A stretch of 64,000 bases of DNA from Glandiceps talaboti (taxonomy: Eukaryota > Hemichordata > Enteropneusta > Spengelidae). The position numbers and the translations under genes were made by a program. This document shows positions 36,910 to 51,382 of the stretch, piece after piece. How positions within the stretch are numbered: the stretch's first letter is position 1; every line of letters begins with the position of its first letter. Below the pieces are notes generated by a model. It did no database searches. It was not told where the DNA came from and saw nothing but the letters and a program-made list of their open reading frames with translations. The stretch lies in contig NC_135569.1 of the NCBI RefSeq assembly GCF_964340395.1, forward strand, positions 18,121,257 through 18,185,256, in the 5' to 3' direction.

Positions 36910-38266
36910 TAGCACAACTGAACTGATATGGTTCAGTTGTGCTATAGCCATCGAACAGTCTCTGTCTGTGTCTGTGTCTGTGTGTGTGTGTGCGTGTGTG
37001 CGTGCGTGTGTGTGCGTGAGCGCATGCGTGCGTGCGTGCGTGCGTGTGTGTGTGTATGTGTGTGCGTGCATGCATGTGCGTGTGTGTGGATGACTTTAAC
37101 CTCAAAAATCGCTGGACTGATTGTTTTGGTATTTAGTTGGGACATTACTTGTGGCATCTAGTTGGGAAATTGTTCAAGGAAAGTGATTACCACACAGATG
37201 TATGATTTGGGTAAAAAATGTGCTTTTTGGTAAAGAAAAGCTTGAACTCAAAGTTGAACTGAAATTTGGTCGGAACGTTCGTAGGTGTGGTTGTACTGTT
37301 AATGACATGATGATCCCATCAGTGATATGCAACTTAGGTATAAAAACTCTTTTAACTTTAATTCCAAAAGGACTTGGCTGATTGGCTGAAATTTCACAGG
37401 GATGTTTTTGGGAATGTACAGATCAAGTGATATTAATTACATGATGATCCCATGAGTGATATGCTAATTAGGTATAAAAACATGTCTTTTGTCAGATATC
37501 TCTCATGAATAATTTAGCCAGATAAGGTTGTACAGAAATGCTATAGTTTTATTGATCTCATTAAATCATTAAAACATTATGGAGTACTTAACATAATGTA
37601 ACAAGACTGAGTGCATTATAGTGGCACTTGAATTATCCCTTTTTGAGGTTCCTTGGAATCATTCTCTAAGTTCTAGCACAGATGGAACAATGGTTCATGT
37701 TAAAGTGTATTGTCTGTCTTTCTCTCTTGTAGATGATGCAAGTGATTTTGGTATTGAACTTTACATCTCAAACTACTGGGGATGAAAATGGTTAATATGT
37801 GTTAGTGTGTAAATTATATACATGTATAAGTGTGTCATACTTACATAAGTGGTCCTAGCAACCATGACCACACCCATAGCATGATAGCGTTTATTGCAAA
37901 TATATCAACATGGATGAGTTAGCAATTGAATAAACAATTTTTTGAATATCTAAATGTCCTTAGCAATAGGACCATGCCCATAGCAACATGTAAACGATAA
38001 CATATAATGCCAATATAACAAAAGTGAAAGGAAGGAAAATGAATAAACGTTCCAAAAATGTATACAGATATGCCTGTCAACAAGACCACGCCCATAGCAA
38101 CAGTTAATCGATGGTGTATATTGCAGATATAAGACCATGGATTGGGAGGAATGGAAAAAAAAATCTGAAAAATCTTCACAAATGTATGCAAATATGCCTA
38201 GCAACAAGACCACGTAATTACAGGAGAAAATTAAAGTTTAACCTGTGTGCTACAACGCTATTGGCA
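36910..38266 (+). mobile_element. Family A element, near-complete copy
   Basis: Left end is a perfect 14-bp hairpin, TAGCACAACTGAAC (36910-36923) and GTTCAGTTGTGCTA (36931-36944), followed by a TG/CGTG microsatellite, the conserved body, and CCATAGCAAC modules. The right end TGTGTGCTA (to 38252) complements the left terminus, and CAACGCTATTGGCAC continues to 38266. No coding capacity, so a non-autonomous TIR element is inferred. A 71-bp satellite starts about 12 bases beyond. Confidence 0.8.
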
Positions 38267-38278
38267 CATTTATTTTTA

Positions 38279-41200
38279 TGATGAATCAATATCTTGTCAG
38301 TAGATATGGATAACTCTGTACATCACATACAGTATATGACAATGATGAATGTGATATAAATATCTTGTCAGTAGATATGGATAACTCCCTACATCACATA
38401 CGGTATATGACAATGATGAATGTGATATAAATATCTTGTCAGTAGATATGGATAACTCCCTACATCACATACAGTATATGACAATGATGAATGTGATATA
38501 AATATCTTGTCAGTAGATATGGATACTCCATACATCACATACGGTATATGACAATGATGAATGTGATATAAATATCTTGTTAGTAGATATGGATAACTCC
38601 CTACATCACATACGGTATATGACAATGATGAATGTGATATAAATATCTTGTTAGTAGATATGGATAACTCCCTACATCACATACGGTATATGACAATGAT
38701 GAATGTGATATAAATATCTTGTCAGTAGATATGAATTCTCCCTACATCACATACGGTATATGACAATGATGAATGTGATATAAATATCTTGTTAGTAGAT
38801 ATGGATAACTCCCTACATCACATACGGTATATGACAATGATGAATGTGATATAAATATCTTGTCAGTAGATATGGATAACACCCTACATCACATACAGTA
38901 TATGACAATGATGAATGTGATATAAATATCTTGTCAGTAGATATGGATAACTCCCTACATCACATACGGTATATGACAATGATGAATGTGATATAAATAT
39001 CTTGTCAGTAGATATGGATAACTCCCTACATCACATACAGTATATGACAATGATGAATGTGATATAAATATCTTGTCAGTAGATATGGATAACTCCCTAC
39101 GTCACATACAGTATATGACAATGATGAATGTGATATAAATATCTTGTCAGTAGATATGGATACTCCATACATCACATACAGTATATATGACAATGATGAA
39201 TGTGATATAAATATCTTGTCAGTAGATATGAATTCTCCCTACATCACATACAGTATATGACAATGATGAATGTGATATAAATATCTTGTCAGTAGATATG
39301 GATAACTCCCTACATCACATACAGTATATGACAATGATGAATGTGATATAAATATCTTGTCAGTAGATATGGATAACTCCATACATCACATACGGTATAT
39401 GACAATGATGAATGTGATATAAATATCTTGTCAGTAGATATGGATACTCCATACATCACATACGGTATATGACAATGATGAATGTGATATAAATATCTTG
39501 TCAGTAGATATGGATAACTCCATACATCACATACGGTATATGACAATGATGAATGTGATATAAATATCTTGTCAGTAGATATGGATAACTCCCTACATCA
39601 CATACGGTATATGACAATGATGAATGTGATATAAATATCTTGTCAGTAGATATGGATAACTCCCTACATCACATACAGTATATGACAATGATGAATGTGA
39701 TATAAATATCTTGTCAGTAGATATGGATAACTCCCTACGTCACATACAGTATATGACAATGATGAATGTGATATAAATATCTTGTCAGTAGATATGGATA
39801 CTCCATACATCACATACAGTATATATGACAATGATGAATGTGATATAAATATCTTGTCAGTAGATATGAATTCTCCCTACATCACATACAGTATATGACA
39901 ATGATGAATGTGATATAAATATCTTGTCAGTAGATATGGATAACTCCCTACATCACATACAGTATATGACAATGATGAATGTGATATAAATATCTTGTCA
40001 GTAGATATGGATAACTCCATACATCACATACGGTATATGACAATGATGAATGTGATATAAATATCTTGTCAGTAGATATGGATACTCCATACATCACATA
40101 CGGTATATGACAATGATGAATGTGATATAAATATCTTGTCAGTAGATATGAATTCTCCCTACATCACATACGGTATATGACAATGATGAATGTCATATAA
40201 ATATCTTGTCAGTAGATATGAATTCTCCCTACATCACATACGGTATATGACAATGATGAATGTGATATAAATATCTTGTTAGTAGATATGGATAACTCCC
40301 TACATCACATACGGTATATGACAATGATGAATGTGATATAAATATCTTGTCAGTAGATATGAATTCTCCCTACATCACATACAGTATATGACAATGATGA
40401 ATGTGATATAAATATCTTGTCAGTAGATATGGATAACTCCCTACATCACATACAGTATATGACAATGATGAATGTGATATAAATATTTTGTCAGTAGATA
40501 TGGATAACTCCCTACATCACATACAGTATATGACAATGATGAATGTGATATAAATATCTTGTCAGTAGATATGGATAACTCCCTACATCACATACAGTAT
40601 ATGACAATGATGAATGTGATATAAATATTTTGTCAGTAGATATGGATAACTCCCTACATCACATACAGTATATGACAATGATGAATGTGATATAAATATC
40701 TTGTTAGTAGATATGAATTCTCCCTACATCACATACGGTATATGACAATGATGAATGTGATATAAATATCTTGTTAGTAGATATGGATAACTCCCTACAT
40801 CACATACAGTATATGACAATGATGAATGTGATATAAATATCTTGTCAGTAGATATGGATAACTCCCTACATCACATACGGTATATGACAATGATGAATGT
40901 GATATAAATATCTTGTTAGTAGATATGGATAACTCCCTACATCACATACAGTATATGACAATGATGAATGTGATATAAATATTTTGTCAGTAGATATGGA
41001 TACTCCATACATCACATACGGTATATGACAATGATGAATGTGATATAAATATCTCGTCAGTAGATATGGATACTCTGTACATCACATACGGTATATGACA
41101 ATGATGAATGTGATATAAATATCTCGTTAGTAGATATGGATACTCCGTACATCACATACGGTATATGACAATGATGAATGTGATATAAATATCTTGTCAG

Positions 41201-44200
41201 TAGATATGGATAACTCCCTACATCACATACGGTATATGACAATGATGAATGTGATATAAATATCTTGTCAGTAGATATGGATAACTCCCTACATCACATA
41301 CAGTATATGACAATGATGAATGTCATATAAATATCTCGTCAGTAGATATGGATAACTCCCTACATCACATACGGTATATGACAATGATGAATGTGATATA
41401 AATATCTTGTCAGTAGATATGAATTCTCCCTACATCACATACGGTATATGACAATGATGAATGTGATATAAATATCTTGTCAGTAGATATGAATTCTCCC
41501 TACATCACATACAGTATATGACAATGATGAATGTGATATAAATATCTTGTCAGTAGATATGGATAACTCCCTACATCACATACAGTATATGACAATGATG
41601 AATGTGATATAAATATCTTGTCAGTAGATATGGATACTCCATACATCACATACAGTATATGACAATGATGAATGTGATATAAATATCTTGTCAGTAGATA
41701 TGGATAACTCCCTACATCACATACAGTATATGACAATGATGAATGTGATATAAATATCTTGTCAGTAGATATGAATTCTCCCTACATCACATACAGTATA
41801 TGACAATGATGAATGTGATATAAATATCTTGTCAGTAGATATGGATAACTCCCTACATCACATACAGTATATGACAATGATGAATGTGATATAAATATCT
41901 TGTCAGTAGATATGGATAACTCCCTACATCACATACAGTATATGACAATGATGAATGTGATATAAATATCTTGTCAGTAGATATGGATAACTCCCTACAT
42001 CACATACGGTATATGACAATGATGAATGTGATATAAATATCTTGTCAGTAGATATGAATTCTCCCTACATCACATACAGTATATGACAATGATGAATGTG
42101 ATATAAATATCTTGTCAGTAGATATGGATAACTCCCTACGTCACATACAGTATATGACAATGATGAATGTGATATAAATATCTTGTCAGTAGATATGGAT
42201 AACTCCCTACATCACATACGGTATATGACAATGATGAATGTGATATAAATATCTCGTCAGTAGATATGGATAACTCCCTACATCACATACAGTATATGAC
42301 AATGATGAATGTGATATAAATATCTTGTCAGTAGATATGGATACTCCCTACGTCACATACAGTATATGACAATGATGAATGTGATATAAATATCTTGTCA
42401 GTAGATATGGATAACACCCTACATCACATACAGTATATGACAATGATGAATGTGATATAAATATTTTGTCAGTAGATATGGATAACTCCCTACATCACAT
42501 ACGGTATATGACAATGATGAATGTGATATAAATATCTCGTCAGTAGATATGGATAACTCCCTACATCACATACAGTATATGACAATGATGAATGTGATAT
42601 AAATATCTTGTCAGTAGATATGGATAACTCCCTACATCACATACGGTATATGACAATGATGAATGTGATATAAATATCTCGTCAGTAGATATGGATAACT
42701 CCCTACATCACATACAGTATATGACAATGATGAATGTGATATAAATATCTTGTCAGTAGATATGGATACTCCATACATCACATACAGTATATGACAATGA
42801 TGAATGTGATATAAATATCTTGTCAGTAGATATGGATACTCCATACATCACATACGGTATATGACAATGATGAATGTGATATAAATATCTTGTCAATAGA
42901 TATGGATAACTCCCTACATCACATACAGTATATGACAATGATGAATGTGATATAAATATCTTGTCAGTAGATATGGATAACACCCTACATCACATACGGT
43001 ATATGACAATGATGAATGTGATATAAATATCTTGTCAGTAGATATGGATACTCCGTACATCACATACGGTATATGACAATGATGAATGTGATATAAATAT
43101 CTTGTCAATAGATATGGATACTCCGTACATCACATACGGTATATGACAATGATGAATGTGATATAAATATCTTGTCAGTAGATATGGATACTCCGTACAT
43201 CACATACGGTATATGACAATGATGAATGTGATATAAATATCTTGTCAGTAGATATGGATACTCCGTACATCACATACAGTATATGACAATGATGAATGTG
43301 ATATAAATATCTTGTCAGTAGATATGGATTACTCCATACATCACATACAGTATATGACAATGATGAATGTGATATAAATATCTTGTCAGTAGATATGGAT
43401 AACTCCCTACATCACATACGGTATATGACAATGATGAATGTGATATAAATATCTTGTCAGTAGATATGGATACTCCGTACATCACATACAGTATATGACA
43501 ATGATGAATGTGATATAAATATCTTGTCAGTAGATATGGATAACTCCCTACATCACATACAGTATATGACAATGATGAATGTGATATAAATATCTTGTCA
43601 GTAGATATGGATAACTCCCTACGTCACATACAGTATATGACAATGATGAATGTGATATAAATATCTTGTCAGTAGATATGGATACTCCGTACATCACATA
43701 CAGTATATGACAATGATGAATGTGATATAAATATCTTGTCAGTAGATATGGATAACTCCCTACATCACATACAGTATATGACAATGATGAATGTGATATA
43801 AATATCTTGTTAGTAGATATGGATACTCCGTACATCACATACGGTATATGACAATGATGAATGTGATATAAATATCTTGTCAGTAGATATGGATTACTCC
43901 CTACATCACATACGGTATATGACAATGATGAATGTGATGTAAATATCTTGTCAGTAGATATGGATACTCCATACATCACATACAGTATATGACAATGATG
44001 AATGTGATATAAATATCTTGTCAGTAGATATGGATACTCCCTACATCACATACAGTATATGACAATGATGAATGTGATATAAATATCTTGTCAGTAGATA
44101 TGGATAACTCCCTACATCACATACAGTATATGACAATGATGAATGTGATATAAATATCTCATCAGTAGATATGGATACTCTGTACATCACATACAGTATA

Positions 44201-45708
44201 TGACAATGATGAATGTGATATAAATATCTTGTCAGTAGATATGGATAACTCCCTACATCACATACAGTATATGACAATGATGAATGTGATATAAATATCT
44301 CATCAGTAGATATGGATACTCTGTACATCACATACAGTATATGACAATGATGAATGTGATATAAATATCTTGTCAATAGATATGGATACTCCGTACATCA
44401 CATACGGTATATGACAATGATGAATGTGATATAAATATCTCGTTAGTAGATATGGATAACTCCATACATCACATACGGTATAAGACAATGATGAATGTGA
44501 TATAAATATCTTGTCAGTAGATATGGATAACTCCCTACATCACATACAGTATAAGACAATGATGAATGTGATATAAATATCTTGTCAGTAGATATGGATA
44601 CTCCCTACATCACATACAGTATATGACAATGATGAATGTGATATAAATATTTTGTCAGTAGATATGGATAACTCTGTACATCACATACAGTTTATGACAA
44701 TGATGAATGTGATATAAATATCTTGTCAGTAGATATGGATAACTCTGTACATCACATACAGTTTATGACAATGATGAATGTGATATAAATATCTTGTCAG
44801 TAGATATGGATAACTCTGTACATCACATACAGTATATGACAATGATGAATGTGATATAAATATTTTGTCAGTAGATATGGATAACTCTGTACATCACATA
44901 CAGTTTATGACAATGATGAATGTGATATAAATATCTTGTCAGTAGATATGGATAACTCTGTACATCACATACAGTTTATGACAATGATGAATGTGATATA
45001 AATATCTTGTCAGTAGATATGGATACTCCCTACATCACATACGGTATATGACAATGATGAATGTGATATAAATATCTTGTCAGTAGATATGGATACTCCC
45101 TACATCACATACAGTATATGACAATGATGAATGTGATATAAATATCTCATCAGTAGATATGGATACTCCGTACATCACATACGGTATAAGACAATGATGA
45201 ATGTGATGTAAATATCTTGTCTGTAGATATGGATACTCCATACATCACATACAGTATATGACAATGATGAATGTGATATAAATATCTTGTTAGTAGATAT
45301 GGTTAGTAACTCCATACATCACATACAGTATAAGACAATGATGAATGTGATGTAAATATCTTGTCAGTAGATATGGATAACTCCCTACATCACATACAGT
45401 ATATGACAATGATGAATGTGATATAAATATCTTGTCAATAGATATGGATACTCTGTACATCACATACAGTTTATGACAATGATGAATGTGATATAAATAT
45501 CTTGTCAGTAGATATGGATAACTCCCTACATCACATACGGTATAAGACAATGATGAATGTGATATAAATATCTTGTCAGTAGATATGGATAACTCCATAC
45601 ATCACATACAGTTTATGACAATGATGAATGTGATATAAATATCTCGTCAGTAGATATGGATAACACCCTACATCACATACAGTATAAGACAATGATGAAT
45701 GTGATGTA
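38279..45708. repeat. Satellite array, 70/71-bp unit (about 105 copies)
   Basis: Units contain GATATAAATATCTTGTCAGT, AGATATGGATAACTCC, CTACATCACATACAGTATAT and GACAATGATGAATGT. Variants: GGATACTCC (70 bp), GAATTCTCC, CATACGG, CGTCACAT, CTCGTCAG, TATATATGAC, GTTTATGAC and TATAAGAC; the last two are confined mostly to the right-hand part after about 44460. About a dozen minus-strand frames of 61-143 codons (SYTVCDVGSYPYLLTRYLYH) are the repeat translated. Confidence 0.98.
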
Positions 45709-45933
45709 TCTACCATATGTATGTCATTGAATATTTACAATCATTAAGTTTACTTTTCATGGCAACAGACAGCTCACACCTTCTGCCATTTTCATGAAAA
45801 ATATGGTTTTTAAGAAACTTATGTTATTCTTTATTTAACTTTAATTGTTGAACACTTTCATTAATGTAAACATTAAACTTTGACATTTGGTTTATCCTTG
45901 AACAAGTCCATATATTACAATCAAATGTGATAC

Positions 45934-46087
45934 TAGTCTTGCTGCTAGAGTTCGGGCTTTCTTCCGATAGGATAAGCGAGCGAAGTTCGCAGTGAGGGCT
46001 TGCCCGAACATGTTCCATTCTCGATAGCGATGTTCGGTCGTGTGTCGTATTGTATCAGAAGAACATCCGAGGTCTAGCAGCTAGACT
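45934..46087. mobile_element. MITE-like element with 10-bp flanking direct repeats
   Basis: Termini TAGTCTTGCTGCTAGAGTTC (from 45934) and CCGAGGTCTAGCAGCTAGAC (from 46067) are inverted repeats matching at 19 of 22 positions. AATGTGATAC sits immediately on each side (45924-45933 and 46088-46097), as expected for a target-site duplication. The interior is CpG-richer than its surroundings. The duplication length is compatible with Mutator-like or, if trimmed, hAT-type elements; not assigned. Confidence 0.7.
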
Positions 46088-46525
46088 AATGTGATACAAA
46101 CCAACTCCTAACAAGTTAAAATGTGCACCAGCCAAGAACAAGTAAGTACATGTATATGATGTAGTATGACAAATGTTTGTCATATATATGACGTACATGT
46201 ATGAACTAACTGGTTTGTCATATGTATCTGAATTGGTTGGTATTTCAAAATGAAAATTTGGAGTATGCTTTTGGTATTTATTATTGTCCAGTACATGTAA
46301 ATAAAGGCTTCAAGTAGCAACTCCAAACTATTATTGTGTTTATTTACAATGTTATCTAGGGTAGAACTCTTTATCACATACATGTCGTATTTGCTTTCTG
46401 TCCATCAACACAAAGAAAGAACTTAGTTTTATCACTGTTATGTTTGGCATGCATGTATCAGAGTGCACATTCTTTATTGCCGCCACATCTTCATTCTGTG
46501 TTGTGATAAATATGGATGGAAGGTA

Positions 46526-46598
46526 TTTGATTTTAAAAACCTTGTCGCAAAATACCAACACATATCTAGTGTATTTCATTTCACAAAGGGAAGCTGCA
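46526..46598 (+). repeat. 73-bp segment duplicated 294 bases downstream
   Basis: Runs from TTTGATTTTAAAAACCTTGT to CACAAAGGGAAGCTGCA and recurs at 46820-46892 with one visible difference (GTCGCAAA versus GTCACAAA). The second copy lies inside a family A element. Confidence 0.93.
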
Positions 46599-46679
46599 AG
46601 ATATGAATTTGATATCTACATATATATGTATAAAAAGTAGAGAATATTTATTTTCTCAATATCTTCATTCTGTGCTTTT

Positions 46680-47955
46680 TAGCACAACTGAACTGAGGTT
46701 CAGTAGTGCTATAGGGATCGCCCGGCGTCTGTCTGTCAGTCTGTCTGTCAGTGAGTGTGTGTGTGTGTGGATGTGTGTGTTTGTGTGTGTGTGTGTGTAA
46801 ACAACTTAAAGTCAAAAAATTTGATTTTAAAAACCTTGTCACAAAATACCAACACATATCTAGTGTATTTCATTTCACAAAGGGAAGCTGCAGTCAAAAA
46901 CTGCTGAACCGATTGCCATAATATTTGGTGGGTCCGTTACCTTGGGTGTCGAGTTGGGAAATTGTTCAAATCAAAATGATCGCATCACAGGTGTGTGATT
47001 TGGGTAAAAAAATGTGATTTTTGGTCAAAAAACTTAAACTCAGAAACTACTGGGCAGATTGGTTTGAAATTTGGTGGGAACATTCTTAAGGGGGTGTAAA
47101 GTAAGATTTGTTCATGACATGATGATTCCATCAGTGATATGCAAATTAGGGCTAAAAATGTGTCTTTTTGGTTAAAAATCTATAATTCCAAAACTACTGA
47201 GCAGATTGGGCTGAAATTTAATGGGAATGTATCTAGGGATGTATGGACGAAGAAATATTAAGCATGCACAATGATTCCATGAGTGATAAGCAAATTTGGT
47301 GTAAAAATGTTCATTTTTGGTCAAAAACTTTTATCTCAAAAAGTACTTGGTCACCGAGTCTGAAACTTGGTGAGATGTTTCTGAAAGTGTTATTCTGCAG
47401 ATTTTCTTCAAAACATTTTGACAAAATTGGCCCTAGCGACCATGACCACACCCTTAGCAACGACCAAATGGCAGTATATTTTGGTCAAATAACATCATCT
47501 GGTAGGCAAATGAGCAAACATTCAAAAAATGTATGCAAATACCCCAGCAACCATGACCACGCCCATAGCAACAGCCAAACGGTCGTGTATTTCACAAATA
47601 TAACAACAGGAATAGAAAGACAAATGAATAAACATTCAAAAAATGTATGCAAATATGCCTAGCAACAAGACCACGCCCATAGCAACAGCCAAATAATCAC
47701 GTATATTGCAAAGATAATATCAGGAATTCATACACAAGTGAACAAAAACATACAAAAATGTATGCAAATATATCTAACAACATGACCACGCCCATAGCAA
47801 CAGCCAAATGATAGCATTTATCGTAAAGATAGCAACATGGTTGGATGGGCAACTGGATAGTCATTCAGCAAATGAACACCTATTGTTAGCATGGTCTAGC
47901 ATATGGATAAACATTTTTAGAAACTGTACAGTTGTGCTACAATGCCATTGGCGGT
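46680..47955 (+). mobile_element. Family A element, near-complete copy with a captured 73-bp segment
   Basis: Left terminus TAGCACAACTGAAC (46680-46693) with partner GTTCAGTAGTGCTA, then CTGT and TG microsatellites, the 73-bp insertion (46820-46892), and the body (TTGGGTGTCGAGTTGGGAAA, AACTACTGGGCAGATTGG, GTGATATGCAAATTAGGG). Four modules follow about every 114 bases (near 47434, 47545, 47661, 47775), each with a form of GACCACGCCCATAGCAAC. The right terminus GTTGTGCTA is at 47931-47939. The 139-codon frame at 47243-47662 has no known domain and reflects the repeat. Confidence 0.83.
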
Positions 47956-48565
47956 ATTTTTGATAGATGTAGAATGAAGATAGTTGAATTAGCAGTTACA
48001 GACACGGAATATGCAATGCATGTATTTGATACACTGTACTCAGTTCACAATGGCAAGATAACAGTACAGATGAGTTTGGTATACATGAACCTTAAGTAGA
48101 GTACATTGAAATGTTGATTTCGCATTCTGATGAAAACATGGACTCAAGAAGCTATGGTCTCTAGAGTCAGTCATTAAACACTTGATTTACATACACTAAG
48201 CTGGCATCATTGTTGTCTTTGAATTTCTTCTGTTGTTTTGCTGCCAAAATATTGAATATTTCATTTATACACATTTTAATAGAACTGAATATCATGCTAT
48301 ACAGAAGCTTAGCATCCTTGATTTTTCATTCATTTTTAGATTTAGTATTATTAGTATTAATATTTTAAAAAGAAACATACCGGTACATAGGATGTCTCTG
48401 TGTCTGTTATTTCTTATTCAGAGTAATTTAAGAATAGTAAACCACAAAGTTGAAGGTAGCAAATAATCAAAAAACAAACAATGTTATCTGTTGTAGTCTG
48501 TTTGATAGTGACTGTGTAAATAAAGTTGCAACTGAGATATGTTTATTCTGAGTGAAAGTACACAT
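47956..48565. other. Unique AT-rich sequence
   Basis: No gene recognised; the 77-codon frame at 48233-48466 is low complexity. Confidence 0.45.
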
Positions 48566-49460
48566 GTCAACATATGAAATTGTTACAATACAGTTAATAG
48601 CCAGAAGGTATTCATAAAAGTGATGGTAGTTGAATTTGTGAAATGTTTATATATTCTCTTGCTCTGCATTGTCATACGACATAATTACAATACAGTTAAT
48701 AGCCGGAAGGTATTCATAAAAGTGATGGTAGTTGAATTTGTGTAAAGTTTATATATTCTCTTGCTCTGCATTGTCATATGAAATAATTACAATATAGTTA
48801 ATAGCCAGAAGGTATTCATAAAAGTGATGGTAGTTGAATTTGTGAAAAGTTTATATATTCTCTTGCTCTGCATTGTCATATGAAATAATTACAATATAGT
48901 TAATAGCCAGAAGGTATTCATAAAAGTGATGGTAGTTGAATTTGTGAAAAGTTTATATATTCTCTTGCTCTGCATTGTCATATGAAATAATTACAATATA
49001 GTTAATAGCAGGAAGGTATTCATAAAAGTGATGGTAGTTGAATTTGTGAAAAGTTTATATATTCTCTTGCTCTGCATTGTCATATGAAATAATTACAATA
49101 TAGTTAATAGCAGGAAGGTATTCATAAAAGTGATGGTAGTTGAATTTGTGTAAAGTTTATATATTCTCTTGCTCTGCATTGTCATATGACATAATTACAA
49201 TATAGTTAATAGCAGGAAGGTATTCATAAAAGTGATGGTAGTTGAATTTGTGTAAAGTTTATATATTCTCTTGCTCTGCATTGTCATATGAAATAATTAC
49301 AATATAGTTAATAGCAGGAAGGTATTCATAAAAGTGATGGTAGTTGAATTTGTGTAAAGTTTATATATTCTCTTGCTCTGCATTGTCATATGAAATAATT
49401 ACAATATAGTTAATAGCAGGAAGGTATTCATAAAAGTGATGGTAGTTGAATTTGTGAAAA
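48566..49460. repeat. Satellite array, 102-bp unit (about 8.7 copies)
   Basis: Units contain CAGTTAATAGCCAGAAGGTA (later AGCAGGAAGG), GTGATGGTAGTTGAATTTGT, TATATTCTCTTGCTCTGC and GTCATATGAAATAATTAC. TTAATAG recurs every 102 bases from 48594. CCAG/CCGG forms are on the left and CAGG forms on the right. Confidence 0.96.
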
Positions 49461-49537
49461 GGAAAAAGAACAAGATAGGGAATAGATTAATGAAAATTAT
49501 GTCAAGTAAAATTTAAAAAACATTTATATTTTGTCTA

Positions 49538-51214
49538 TGGTGTGTGAACTTGTAATACACTGAATTCTATAACTGTGGTGTGTACTTGTAATACACTGAA
49601 TTCTATAACTGGTGTGTGTACTTGTAATACACTGAATTCTATAACTGTGATGACACTGTATACTTGTAATACACTGAATTCTATAACTGGTATGTTTACT
49701 TCTAATACACTGAATTCTATAACTGTGATGTGTGTACTTGTAATACACTGAATTCTATAACTGTGGTATGTTTACTTCTAATACACTGAATTCTATAACT
49801 GTGGTGTGTGTACTTGTAATACACTGAATTCTATAACTGTGGTGTGTTTACTTGTAATACACTGAATTCTATAACTGTGGTGTGTACTTGTAATACACTG
49901 AATTCTATAACTGTGATGTGTGTACTTGTAATACACTGAATTCTATAACTGTGATGTGTGTACTTGTAATACACTGAATTCTATAACTGTGATGTGTGTA
50001 CTTGTAATACACTGAATTCTATAACTGGTATGTTTACTTCTAATACACTGAATTCTATAACTGTGGTGTGTTTACTTGTAATACACTGAATTCTATAACT
50101 GGTGTGTGTACTTGTAATACACTGAATTCTATAACTGGTATGTTTACTTCTAATACACTGAATTCTATAACTGTGGTGTGTTTACTTGTAATACACTGAA
50201 GTCTATAACTGGTGTGTGTACTTGTAATACACTGAATTCTATAACTGGTATGTTTACTTCTAATACACTGAATTCTATAACTGTGGTGTGTGTACTTGTA
50301 ATACACTGAATTCTATAACTGTGATGTGTTTGTAATACACTGAATTCTATAACTGTGGTGTGTTTACTTCTAATACACTGAATTCTATAACTGTGGTATG
50401 TTTACTTCTAATACACTGAATTCTATAACTGTGGTGTGTTTACTTGTAATACACTGAATTCTATAACTGTGGTGTGTGTACTTGTAATACACTGAATTCT
50501 ATAACTGTGGTGTGTTTACTTCTAATACACTGAATTCTATAACTGGTGTGTGTACTTGTAATACATTGAATTCTATAACTGGTATGTTTACTTCTAATAC
50601 ACTGAATTCTATAACTGTGATGTGTGTACTTGTAATACACTGAATTCTATAACTGTGATGTGTTTACTTGTAATACACTGAATTCTATAACTGTGATGTG
50701 TGTACTTGTAATACACTGAATTCTATAACTGTGATGTGTGTACTTGTAATACACTGAATTCTATAACTGTGATGTGTTTACTTGTAATACACTGAATTCT
50801 ATAACTGTGGTGTGTACTTGTAATACACTGAATTCTATAACTGTGATGTGTTTGTAATACACTGAATTCTATAACTGTGATGTGTGTACTTGTAATACAC
50901 TGAATTCTATAACTGTGATGTGTTTACTTGTAATACACTGAATTCTATAACTGTGGTGTGTACTTGTAATACACTGAATTCTATAACTGGTATGTGTTTA
51001 CTTGTAATACACTGAATTCTATAACTGTGATGTGTTTACTTGTAATACACTGAATTCTATAACTGTGATGTGTGTACTTGTAATACACTGAATTCTATAA
51101 CTGTGATGTGTTTACTTGTAATACACTGAATTCTATAACTGTGATGTGTTTACTTGTAATACACTGAATTCTATAACTGTGGTGTGTACTTGTAATACAC
51201 TGAAGTCTATAACT
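49538..51214. repeat. Satellite array, about 34-38-bp unit (about 45 copies)
   Basis: Constant core AATACACTGAATTCTATAAC with a variable-length GT-rich linker (GTGGTGTGTACTTGT, GTGATGTGTTTACTTGT, GGTATGTTTACTTCT). Length changes are confined almost entirely to the linker. Confidence 0.97.
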
Positions 51215-51247
51215 TGGTAATAAAAGACACATTATTTACAATATTCT

Positions 51248-51309
51248 TAGCACAACTGAAATGAAGTTAAATAGTGCAATCAAGGCATTATAAGTAAAGT
51301 GTCAGTCTT

Positions 51310-51382
<73 letters not shown>

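Larger units (their letters stand above)
45709..46679. other. Unique sequence holding a small inverted-repeat element
   Basis: AT-rich; contains the element at 45934-46087 and the source copy (46526-46598) of a segment duplicated in the next family A element. Frames at 46180-46640 on both strands overlap and lack motifs. Confidence 0.55.

Noticed and set aside
37725-37792. Exon starting after TCTTTCTCTCTTGTAG and reading DDASDFGIELYISNYWG
   Set aside because: It lies within a family A element; its CTCAAACTACTGGGG end matches the element body, so the acceptor-like sequence is probably incidental.
38389-45598. Series of tyrosine- and histidine-rich minus-strand proteins
   Set aside because: Translations of the 71-bp satellite; frames appear only where 70/71-bp units happen to stay in phase.
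38279-45708. Centromeric satellite with CENP-B boxes
   Set aside because: No CENP-B-like TTCG...CGGG motif is visible in the unit, and location on the chromosome is unknown.
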